The notes under the pieces are model-generated. The model saw only the letters and a program-made list of their open reading frames with translations. It did not search any database and was not told the origin of the DNA. DNA of 64,000 bases from Lewinellaceae bacterium (GTDB lineage Bacteria > Bacteroidota > Bacteroidia > Chitinophagales > Saprospiraceae), in NCBI GenBank assembly GCA_020636025.1, contig JACJYQ010000002.1, positions 1-64,000 on the forward strand, read 5' to 3'. Every line of letters starts with the position of its first letter. The first letter of the stretch is position 1. The translations under genes and the position numbers were made by a program. Below are positions 9,724 through 17,397 of this stretch, in pieces.

Positions 9724-12700
9724 TCACTCCATCAAATCAAACCGCACCCAATCCACCGCTCCCACCGCCTTGGAAGGCGCGTTTTCGTTCTTCAACACAA
9801 AATACACATCGTGGTACTTCCCGTCGTCCTTTCTGGTGATCGGCGCTGAAATTTCAACAAAAGGCATTTCCTCTTCAGCTGCTTTTGAAGGCACTTTCGC
9901 ACTACCGATCAATACCCCGTCAGGGGCATCCAGGTGAATATCCACGCGACCGCCGGCAAACTGGTACTTGGCATCGCTCATGCCTACGCCTATGGCAATG
10001 CTGTGCACGCCCTTCAGGTCGCAGTGTTTGTACATGAAAAATTCGTTGTTTTTCAACTCGGTCAGCACCACAGTATCGCCATCGAAGGGTCGGTAGCTGC
10101 GTACGCGCTTGGAGAGACTATCGGCACTCTCGGCCTGCTGGAAAGTTGGGCGCAAGGCGAGGGTTTCTCCGTTTTCGAGCGGGAGTTGCGTGGCGCTTCC
10201 GCGGTCTTTGTAGGTGGCTTTCAGGATAAAGGTGCCAGCCCTGGGTCTTTCCTTTGGCTTTTTTGGAGGGGGGATTGTCAAGGGGATTTCGCCGTTCATG
10301 GCGAGTTTTTGCTTTGGCTTGGCGGCGCTGCCAAGGGAAAGAATCCAGCGCACCATTTCCCCGGCATCCTCTTCGGATATCTGCGGGTGCGCACTCATCA
10401 CGGTTTGTCCCCAGGCACCGGCTCCTCCCTGAATGACCTTCTTTGATAGATTCCGGACGGCAAACTCGTCGTTTCGGTATCGGTCAGCAATGGCTGTAAA
10501 GGCCGGTCCGTTTATCGTACGGTCTTCGGCGTGGCAGGTTTTACAATCTGAGCCATCCAACAGGCGCTTCCCACGCGCGTATTCCGTTTGCTGCTGAGCT
10601 GCCAGGTGACCCTGGGCAATGCTGCTGATGTCGAATCCTGTTTCGAGGTAATCAAAACTGGTAGCCACGGCTTCGGGGCTTATGGAGCCGTTCTCCAGGG
10701 AACCGTCTTCGGCGTCGGTAACCAGAAGTTTGTATTGCAGCATTTGGCCGGGCTGATAAAAGCTCCGGTTTTTTCCTGCCAGATCCCAGTGCACCTCGGG
10801 TCTTTCGTTACCAACCTTCAGCGTATCGGTACAGGTTCGGAATGCGCCTTCAGCATCGGTGACTTTCAGTCGAACTTCGTAGGTGCCTGGTTTTGCGTAT
10901 TCATGTGCTATACTATCCAACTCCGCCCTTCCCGGTTTTTTATCTTTTCGCAAGATCATGCTGCCTCGTGTCGTGGCATGTCGTGCGGTAAAGACAAGCG
11001 ATTCCGTGCCGTCCCCAAAATCGAGTTCGTATTGTAGCTTTTCCCCATCGTAATCGCTGGTTTTTGACAGATCAAAAACTGCGGCAAATGGCGCTGCTCC
11101 AGCGTCTTTTTCAACACTCATCACCGGATTTGGCGGACGGTTACCGCGTGCATATTCAATACGACTAAGTCGTGCATCCGGGTTTTTGGAAAACCATTGC
11201 GTGCCGTATTCCAAAATCCAGATCGCCCCGTTTTTGTCCACAATCATATCCATGGGCCGTGAGAATTTGAGCAATTCAGCAAATGGCTCCATACGACTGA
11301 AATTACCCATGCTGTCTACGGTTATCGCCATCATCCAGCCGCGCATCCAGTCGTAGGTGATGAGCTTGCCATCATAATAATCGGGGAAACGGGTTTCGGC
11401 CGGGTATTTATCGCAATAATAGGTAGGCCCGGCCATGGCATTTCTGCCGCCATTTCCTACCAATGGGAACTCCGGTGAATTGCCATAGGGGTACCAGATA
11501 AATGCCGGTTGCGCCGGTGGTAAATCCTCGAATCCCGTGTTGTTGGGTGAATCATTTATGGGGTGTAATGGATCATTATACGAGCCGCTTTTCAAAGTTT
11601 TGAAATTGTAATTGCGGTAGGGTTTGTTGTCGCCCACAAACAGTGGCCAGCCAAAAAAGCCGGCCGCGCGGGCACGGTTCACTTCATCGTGACCGGCCGG
11701 ACCGCGGGAAGTGTCGGGCTCTCCGGCATCGGGACCCACTTCTCCCCAAAACAACAGCTTGCGCCGCGAATCGTAGGAAATGCGGAATGGATTACGGCAG
11801 CCCATGACGTATATCTCGGGTCTTCCACGCGTTCCTTCAGGCATTAAATGATCCTCGATCACCAGATCTTTATCCGTAAATAAATTGCCGGCAGGACAAG
11901 TATAGGAGCCATCATCGTGCACTTTTATACGCAGAATTTTACCACGGAGGTCATTGGTATTGGAAGATGATTTTTGCGCATCCCAGGCACTGCGGCCTGG
12001 CCTTTCATCGCTGGGCGAAAAACCATTGGAGGCAAAGGGATTGGTGTTGTCACCTGTACTTAGGTAAAGTCTTCCCTCTCCATCAAATTCTATACTGCCG
12101 CCCGTATGACAACACTCCTGTCGCTGCACGCCCACTTCCAGAATCATGGTTTCGGAAGCGACATCCAGCGTATCTCCTATGTACACAAAACGGGAAAGTC
12201 GATTCACCGATTCTTTTCCTTCTGGCGAATAGTAGAGGTAGATCCAATGGTTTTTGCTGTAATTTGGGTCAATGGCAAATCCCATTAATCCGTCTTCCTC
12301 TCTGGAGTATACGGGCATCTTGTAAATGATGGTCACCAGCCCGGTTGCCGGGTCAAATTGCTTGATATTTCCGCGGCGTTCTATGAACATAACCTTGCCG
12401 TTGGGGAACATATCCAGTTCCATAGGCTCGGTAAGTTCATTGGCCAACACGGTTTTGGTGAAACGGGTTGGATCAGGCAGCTCAGGTGTTCGACATGCCG
12501 AGTAGTTTAAGCGTTTTTTTGAGCCAATGGCGTATTTTATTCCACCCAACAGATGCTGCAGAAAGAAATTCTCGGAATAGCTCTCTTTGGTGTGGCCCAA
12601 AGCTGTGTAAAAAGCCCGGCCACCATCGTAATTGTGGTACCAGGACATCGGGTGACATGTTTTCTTTGAACTGTCCTGACACATGGTACCACCCTGGTAA

Positions 12701-13266
12701 CTGCTTTCATCAATGCTCAGCAGTACGTTTACATTAGGGTTCAGATCTTTCAGGTTGTACCATTCATCAAAACGCGTCCATTCATCACCGGGTAAAAATT
12801 TGGTTGCCGGATGGTCGTGGTCTTCAATCACAAGCCGGGCATCTTGCTGGGCCGGGTGATTTTGGAAGTAACCACCCGAGAGTCCGCCATACCAGGTCCA
12901 GCCATACTCCGTATCAGTGGCTGAGTGGATACCCACATAACCGCCACCGGCCTGGATATATCGCTCAAAGTCGGTTTCCTGAGCGGGGTCCAGCACATCA
13001 CCGGTGGTGCAGAGGAAAACCACCGCCTGGTAGCGTTTGAGGTTTTTAGCGTTGAAGTCAGCTCCGTCTTCCGAGGTGTCTACGGCAATGCCGTTTTCGT
13101 AGCAAAGTTTACGAAGCGCAGCGGTAGCCACCGGGATACAATCGTGGCGGTAAGCTTCGGTTTTAGAAAAGATAAGTATGCGTGGTGGGATGTCGTTGGT
13201 GCTGCAATTTGGTAGTATTATGGCGAGGGCGATCAGTGCTAGCAGTACGCGTATGAAGGACATCAT
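9724..13266 (-). CDS. ThuA / PQQ-type sugar dehydrogenase / PKD / cytochrome c / CBM6-like fusion protein
   Basis: 1180 residues. An export signal ends near C21 (LPNC, an imperfect lipobox). Residues 28-245 are a ThuA (trehalose-utilisation, amidotransferase-like) domain (GGYVGIHSATDTEYGW). Residues 260-690 are a glucose/sorbosone dehydrogenase propeller (GLMGFAIDPNYSKN, CCHTGGSIEFDGEGRLYLST, FGWPLFVGDNK). A PKD domain follows at about 700-800. A class I cytochrome c has haem site CKTCH at 908-912 with a distal Met in QTVMSAHP. A CBM6-like beta-sandwich makes up the last 130 residues. It probably oxidises a sugar in the periplasm and passes electrons to its own haem. This multidomain form is known in Bacteroidota and Planctomycetota; substrate unknown. 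Confidence 0.9.
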   Translation of the reverse strand: MMSFIRVLLALIALAIILPNCSTNDIPPRILIFSKTEAYRHDCIPVATAALRKLCYENGIAVDTSEDGADFNAKNLKRYQAVVFLCTTGDVLDPAQETDFERYIQAGGGYVGIHSATDTEYGWTWYGGLSGGYFQNHPAQQDARLVIEDHDHPATKFLPGDEWTRFDEWYNLKDLNPNVNVLLSIDESSYQGGTMCQDSSKKTCHPMSWYHNYDGGRAFYTALGHTKESYSENFFLQHLLGGIKYAIGSKKRLNYSACRTPELPDPTRFTKTVLANELTEPMELDMFPNGKVMFIERRGNIKQFDPATGLVTIIYKMPVYSREEDGLMGFAIDPNYSKNHWIYLYYSPEGKESVNRLSRFVYIGDTLDVASETMILEVGVQRQECCHTGGSIEFDGEGRLYLSTGDNTNPFASNGFSPSDERPGRSAWDAQKSSSNTNDLRGKILRIKVHDDGSYTCPAGNLFTDKDLVIEDHLMPEGTRGRPEIYVMGCRNPFRISYDSRRKLLFWGEVGPDAGEPDTSRGPAGHDEVNRARAAGFFGWPLFVGDNKPYRNYNFKTLKSGSYNDPLHPINDSPNNTGFEDLPPAQPAFIWYPYGNSPEFPLVGNGGRNAMAGPTYYCDKYPAETRFPDYYDGKLITYDWMRGWMMAITVDSMGNFSRMEPFAELLKFSRPMDMIVDKNGAIWILEYGTQWFSKNPDARLSRIEYARGNRPPNPVMSVEKDAGAAPFAAVFDLSKTSDYDGEKLQYELDFGDGTESLVFTARHATTRGSMILRKDKKPGRAELDSIAHEYAKPGTYEVRLKVTDAEGAFRTCTDTLKVGNERPEVHWDLAGKNRSFYQPGQMLQYKLLVTDAEDGSLENGSISPEAVATSFDYLETGFDISSIAQGHLAAQQQTEYARGKRLLDGSDCKTCHAEDRTINGPAFTAIADRYRNDEFAVRNLSKKVIQGGAGAWGQTVMSAHPQISEEDAGEMVRWILSLGSAAKPKQKLAMNGEIPLTIPPPKKPKERPRAGTFILKATYKDRGSATQLPLENGETLALRPTFQQAESADSLSKRVRSYRPFDGDTVVLTELKNNEFFMYKHCDLKGVHSIAIGVGMSDAKYQFAGGRVDIHLDAPDGVLIGSAKVPSKAAEEEMPFVEISAPITRKDDGKYHDVYFVLKNENAPSKAVGAVDWVRFDLME

Positions 13267-13362
13267 AATTAAATATTAGTTGGCTGCAATGTACAATGCT
13301 TTGGGAAAAAGCATGTTCTGTTTCAATGTGCAATGTTTACTTTTGATTTGGAGATGTTTTTA

Positions 13363-13459
13363 TTTCGCACAGATTCCACGCAGATTTGTTTCGCAGATTT
13401 TACACAGAAGAATCTGTGTGGAATCTGTGCATATTTTTCTGCGTGGAATCTGCGCGAAA
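13363..13459. repeat. Inverted repeat, word H (CGCAGATT / CACAGATTCCACG type)
   Basis: Arms at 13363-13384 and 13438-13459 are inverted copies of each other with one mismatch in 22 bases; further CACAGATT units lie between. It occupies the gap between the divergent ThuA-fusion and Gfo/Idh genes. A second unit of the same word is at 54818-54885. The rest of 13267-13540 shows nothing recognisable. Confidence 0.75.
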
Positions 13460-13540
13460 CCATAACGGCTTATTCATCTACAAGAAAGTCAATGTTATAA
13501 CCCAAGGATATGACATTAAACTCAAACCGTAATAAATAAC

Positions 13541-14530
13541 ATGAAAACCTGGAATTGGGGCATCATCGGCCTGGGTCGCATTGCCCGAAAATTTGCAGAT
13601 GACCTGAAACTACTGCCTAATGCGCGACTGCACGCAGTAGCTTCCACCTCTGCTGAACGTGCGCAGGAATTCGCCAGCGAATATGCAGCCACTCATGCCT
13701 ATGGCACTTATGAAGGCATCATTAATTGCCCCGATCTGGACATTGTGTACATCGCTACTCCGCATGTTCTCCATTTCGAAAACGCCATGCTATGCCTGGA
13801 ATACGGAATTCCGGTGTTGTGTGAAAAGCCCTTTGCCATGAATCTGAACCAGGCAAGGCGGATGGTTGCGGCTGCCAGAAAAAGCAGGGTGTTTTTGATG
13901 GAAGCACTGTGGACATTGTTTATACCCTCCTTCACAAAGGCCGTTGAAATAATTGAAAAGGGTGAGATCGGCAGGCTACATACGATCAAGGCTGATTTTG
14001 GCTTTAAAATACCTTTCGACCCAAACTCCAGACTGTTCAATAAAGCCCTGGGTGGTGGTGTTTTGCTGGACATCGGCATTTACCCGGCACTGCTGGCGAT
14101 CGCCTATTTTGGCAAACCGAAAGCCGAACACATGCACGCATCCTCCGTATTTGGCCCCACAGATGTAGATGAAAGCACGGTATTCACCTTTGAATACCCC
14201 GACAAAAGACTGGCCTTAGGACATGCCACCATAGCCTCCAGCACGCCAATAGAAGCCTCGCTATACGGCACGGAAGGGAGTATTTACTTACATCCACGTT
14301 GGCATCAAAGTGCCAAATTAACCATCTCGAAGTACGAAGGCCGCACCGAACACAAGCATGACATTGATTTACCTTACGATGGCTGGGGCTATCATTTTGA
14401 AGCGGCCCATGTTATGGATTGTCTGGAAAAAGGCCTGTTGGAGAGTCCGGTGGCCTCGCTGGAGCTTACGCTTGATCTGGTGGAAACGCTGGATAATATT
14501 CGGGAGAAAGTAGGGCTGGAGTATTTTTAA
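13541..14530 (+). CDS. Gfo/Idh/MocA family NAD(P)-dependent oxidoreductase
   Basis: 329 residues, normal family length. The N-terminal Rossmann fold begins WGIIGLGRIARKFADDL (GxGxxA variant). The family signature CEKPFAMN lies near residue 95. The C-terminal alpha/beta domain carries GGGVLLDIGIYPALLA, the usual D-x-x-x-H-like active-site region with Tyr in place of the last His. It is close to the dihydrodiol dehydrogenase/sugar oxidoreductase branch and should oxidise or reduce a cyclic polyol or sugar in the cytoplasm. It is divergent from the ThuA/sugar dehydrogenase gene, and the pairing suggests a sugar pathway (inference only). Confidence 0.92.
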   Translation: MKTWNWGIIGLGRIARKFADDLKLLPNARLHAVASTSAERAQEFASEYAATHAYGTYEGIINCPDLDIVYIATPHVLHFENAMLCLEYGIPVLCEKPFAMNLNQARRMVAAARKSRVFLMEALWTLFIPSFTKAVEIIEKGEIGRLHTIKADFGFKIPFDPNSRLFNKALGGGVLLDIGIYPALLAIAYFGKPKAEHMHASSVFGPTDVDESTVFTFEYPDKRLALGHATIASSTPIEASLYGTEGSIYLHPRWHQSAKLTISKYEGRTEHKHDIDLPYDGWGYHFEAAHVMDCLEKGLLESPVASLELTLDLVETLDNIREKVGLEYF

Positions 14531-14592
14531 TTAGCTAATGTGATAATTAGCTAATTCGCTAATGAAAATTCACTCTCCGCACTTCGCACTCC
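14528..14592. repeat. Composite repeat: word A followed by word B (CTCCGCACT type)
   Basis: TAATTAGCTAATGTGATAAT begins on the TAA stop of the oxidoreductase gene, followed by a second A unit. A B run (CTCTCCGCACTTCGCACTCC) then leads up to the stop of the convergent SAM hydrolase gene at 14596. The same A-then-B arrangement is seen at 29508-29655. Confidence 0.65.
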
Positions 14593-14595
14593 GCA

Positions 14596-15366
14596 TTATT
14601 CAATCACAACCTCAACTACATCTTCCACTTTCAGGCCAAGCAGAGAAGCGGCTTTACCCATGTTCACCGCTATTTCCAGGTAATCCGCGGCGTTGAAGAG
14701 GCAAAGTTGTTCGCCGGTGGGTACATCGCAATAGTTTTCGGAGAGTTTGGTAATAGGGTCGTTGCGTTTAAAAAACAGGGAGAAATTGCGGCCATTTAGC
14801 GTTTTCTCAAACACTTCCCTGCGAATGTTTACCACCACGTTTTCAAAATTATCCACATGAATTACCGTACCGCGAATTCTGGTGGGGGTGATGACGGGTT
14901 GAATGCTTATCCGTTCGAGCAGTGGCGCCGGATGTTCACCCAATTCTTCAAATGGCTTGTTTTCAGCAAAGTGAGCAATGATGTTTGCGAATACATTTCT
15001 AACGGCAAAATGCTCCTTTGCATTGGCCGGGATGCTGCGCAGGTTTGCAGGATCGAGGTTTTGAAAAAGGATGGTTAGTAGTCCGTTATCCGGTGCAATA
15101 AAATAATGTCCTTCGTGACGCGCAGCTACAAACCGATATTCCGGCTGATACACACAATTAACCCCAATGAAGTGTATGGTATTTTCAGGAAACTCGCGCC
15201 AGGTGTTGGCTACCACAAAAGCTCCCTGTACAATGTCGAAAGCCTTGATATCATGGGAAATATCCACCAGCCGGAACTCGGGGGCCCGGCTGACCAGAGC
15301 TCCTTTCAAGGCGCCCACATAATAATCCTGGGTGCCAAAATCCGTGGTGAGTGTAACAAGCTGCAT
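14596..15366 (-). CDS. SAM hydroxide adenosyltransferase (DUF62 / adenosine-forming SAM hydrolase)
   Basis: 256 residues, full length. The N-terminus VTLTTDFGTQDYYVGALKG carries the conserved D and YVG motif. It continues with LVDISHDI, GAFVVANTWREFP and YFIAPDNGLLT, all hallmarks of the fluorinase/chlorinase/DUF62 fold. The C-terminal barrel contains GTVIHVDNFENVVVNI. Non-halogenating members hydrolyse S-adenosylmethionine to adenosine and methionine in the cytoplasm. The gene stands alone, facing PhoH with a 305-base divergent gap. Confidence 0.92.
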   Translation of the reverse strand: MQLVTLTTDFGTQDYYVGALKGALVSRAPEFRLVDISHDIKAFDIVQGAFVVANTWREFPENTIHFIGVNCVYQPEYRFVAARHEGHYFIAPDNGLLTILFQNLDPANLRSIPANAKEHFAVRNVFANIIAHFAENKPFEELGEHPAPLLERISIQPVITPTRIRGTVIHVDNFENVVVNIRREVFEKTLNGRNFSLFFKRNDPITKLSENYCDVPTGEQLCLFNAADYLEIAVNMGKAASLLGLKVEDVVEVVIE

Positions 15367-15671
15367 TTACTGTGATTAATGTGATTTGTATGATTTGATT
15401 GATCCCGAGGTGAACTCGGGACTGATTTCAAAATCATGATTATAGTCATCAACGATACAGAACCAATTCACAAATCTACTTTACGTTTATATTAACTGTG
15501 CCAATGAAACTAAATTGCGCAAATGATTGTTTGAAAAGTCTGCCGACAAGATGTTATTTTTGTGGGCAGATAAATCCTGTAATATTTACCTAAAGCAAGG
15601 ACGATTGGCGAAGCAAATATCTGAAAATCAGGCCAATAAGTTCCCGCTGCTAAAAATTTGAGGACAAAAAT
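15367..15671. other. 305-base divergent intergenic region between SAM hydrolase and phoH
   Basis: It holds an A-like AT-rich run next to the SAM hydrolase start and a perfect 7-bp hairpin TCCCGAG-GTGAA-CTCGGGA (15403-15421) without a T-tract. A Bacteroidota-type promoter for phoH follows (15530-15562). No reading frame of note was seen. The hairpin might be an operator; that is a guess. Confidence 0.5.
15530..15562 (+). promoter_or_regulatory. Probable Bacteroidota sigma-ABfr promoter of phoH
   Basis: TTTG at 15530-15533 is followed after 21 bases by TATTTTTG (15555-15562), matching the TTTG/TAnnTTTG consensus of Bacteroidota primary sigma factors. The leader to the TTG start at 15672 would be about 100 bases. 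Confidence 0.5.
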
Positions 15672-16682
15672 TTGAGCGAAATCATTCTCACAGTCGATGG
15701 AGTTGACCTGGTTGAACTCTACGGCGAAAACAATGCAAAATTAAATCTTTTGCGCAAAGCATTTCCCGATGCTACCATTACCTCCCGGGGCAATGGCTTG
15801 AAGATCTCCGGCGATAAAAAAGAAGCTCAATCAGCCAAAGCTAAATTTGAAATGATGGTGCGCTACCTGCGCGAGCACAACGTGCTTACCATTCATACCG
15901 TGGAAGATATGCTTGGCGGATCCAATCCATTTGAAGTGCATATTCCGGTGAACGGCGATGGTTCCGGGGGCAATGTTATTTTGCACGGAAGAGAAGGCCG
16001 ACCCATCAAAGCCAAAACGCGCAACCAGAAAAAGATGGTCGAGCTAACCGAGTCGAACGACATCCTTTTTGCACTCGGCCCGGCTGGTACCGGTAAAACC
16101 TACACCGCTGTGGCCATCGCCGTGCGTGCCCTTAAAAACAAGCTGGTTAAAAAAATTGTCTTGACACGCCCGGCAGTGGAAGCAGGTGAAAGCCTCGGTT
16201 TCCTGCCCGGCGATCTGAAGGATAAGGTAGATCCCTACCTGCGTCCGCTCTACGATGCGCTCGACGACATGCTGCCCATCGACAAGCTGAACTTTTTTAT
16301 GGAAAACCGCGTCATCGAAATTGCCCCGTTGGCATTTATGCGCGGACGTACCCTCGATAACGCCTACATCATCCTGGACGAAGCGCAAAACGCTTCTCCA
16401 CTCCAGTTAAAAATGTTCCTCACCCGCCTGGGCCCCACTGCCAAATGCATCATCACAGGCGACCTGAGCCAGGTGGACTTGCCATTCCATCAAAAATCGG
16501 GTCTTAGACAAGCCGTTGATATTTTAACCGGAGTAGATGGCATTACTGCCATTAACCTTACTACCGAAGATGTGGTGCGTCACCGTCTCGTCAAAGAGAT
16601 CATAAAAGCTTACGACAAGAAAGAAGAGGAAGAAAAGGTGATCAGGGAGAAGAAGAAAGCGGAGAAGAATAGTGAACAATGA
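15672..16682 (+). CDS. phoH: PhoH family P-loop ATPase
   Basis: 336 residues. An N-terminal KH-like domain (about 1-60) precedes the PhoH ATPase, with Walker A GPAGTGKT at 136-143 and Walker B YIILDEAQNAS. The family is tied to RNA metabolism and stress; its exact reaction is unsettled. The start is a TTG, chosen because MSEIILTVDGVDLVELYG aligns with Bacteroidota PhoH N-termini and no ATG is near. The C-terminus is a charged tail (KKEEEEKVIREKKKAEK), and its last residues NSEQ plus the stop are encoded by the arm of the word E repeat. Confidence 0.93.
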   Translation: MSEIILTVDGVDLVELYGENNAKLNLLRKAFPDATITSRGNGLKISGDKKEAQSAKAKFEMMVRYLREHNVLTIHTVEDMLGGSNPFEVHIPVNGDGSGGNVILHGREGRPIKAKTRNQKKMVELTESNDILFALGPAGTGKTYTAVAIAVRALKNKLVKKIVLTRPAVEAGESLGFLPGDLKDKVDPYLRPLYDALDDMLPIDKLNFFMENRVIEIAPLAFMRGRTLDNAYIILDEAQNASPLQLKMFLTRLGPTAKCIITGDLSQVDLPFHQKSGLRQAVDILTGVDGITAINLTTEDVVRHRLVKEIIKAYDKKEEEEKVIREKKKAEKNSEQ

Positions 16683-16858
16683 ACAATGAACAAAGAATAA
16701 TGAACAATTTATTTTGAGGGTGTAAATATTCTGAATAATAGTGGACATGAAAAGCTATACTGAATTAGACTGTGGAGCTTGAAATATTAATCATTGTCCG
16801 TTGTTCATTATTCTTTGTTCATTGTCCGTTGTTCATTGTCCGTTGTTCATTGTCCATT
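16672..16858. repeat. Inverted repeat unit, word E (GAACAATG type), between convergent genes
   Basis: A 25-base arm at 16683-16707 (ACAATGAACAAAGAATAATG...) is perfectly inverted at 16801-16825. Flanking tandem GAACAATG and GTTCATTGTCC units are present, with about 93 bases of unrelated AT-rich sequence in between. The left arm supplies the last codons and TGA of phoH; the right arm ends 7 bases before the stop of apaG. No T-tract follows, so it is not a standard intrinsic terminator. Confidence 0.8.
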
Positions 16859-16864
16859 GATAAA

Positions 16865-17251
16865 TTAATTCATTTTCTCCGGCAAAAACATCTTGAATTC
16901 GGGGACGATGACATCGAAATAGCTGCCGTCGTCGTGGCGGGTCATCATAAAGGTGCCTTTCATTTTACCCATATCGGTTTCGAGATCGCAAAAGGAATTG
17001 TAGCGATGAACTTCTCCGGGTTTTAGTATTGGCTGTTGACCAACAACGCCTTCTCCTTCCACTTCACGAATGATGCCTGCCGAGTCATAAATGTACCAAT
17101 GACGGCGAAGCAACTGGACTGTATGGTCACTGCCATTTTCAATGCTGATGTGATAAGCAAATATGAATTTACGTCCCTTGGGGTCGGAATGCTCCGGCAC
17201 GAACTGTGTTTCTACAGAAACGGTGATACCATTTGTTGTCTTGATCTCCAC
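16865..17251 (-). CDS. apaG: ApaG domain protein
   Basis: About 128 residues. The immunoglobulin-like ApaG fold is evident from NGITVSVETQFVPEHSDPKG, TVQLLRRHWYIYDSAG, EVEGEGVVGQQPILKPGE and MKGTFMMT. The family was linked to Co2+/Mg2+ efflux genetically, and its molecular role is uncertain. The start is taken at a GTG (VEIKTTNGITV) because family members begin there; a TTG at 17287 would add 12 residues. The neighbour downstream is convergent phoH across the word E repeat. Confidence 0.88.
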   Translation of the reverse strand: MEIKTTNGITVSVETQFVPEHSDPKGRKFIFAYHISIENGSDHTVQLLRRHWYIYDSAGIIREVEGEGVVGQQPILKPGEVHRYNSFCDLETDMGKMKGTFMMTRHDDGSYFDVIVPEFKMFLPEKMN

Positions 17252-17397
17252 GGCGGCAAGGTAGTTTAGTTGTGCTCTATTTCCCAAAAAGAAATTTATC
17301 GCAATGCAACATTTGATAAAAAAAGACCGGCTATTGGAATAACAAAAGGCAAAATAAACAGGACAATGGCTATTATTGCGGACTAAACCATTGTTTT

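Noticed and set aside
9934..10446. Plus-strand open frame of 170 codons
   Set aside because: It is antisense to the cytochrome c/CBM part of the ThuA fusion protein, with no domain and no plausible start context.
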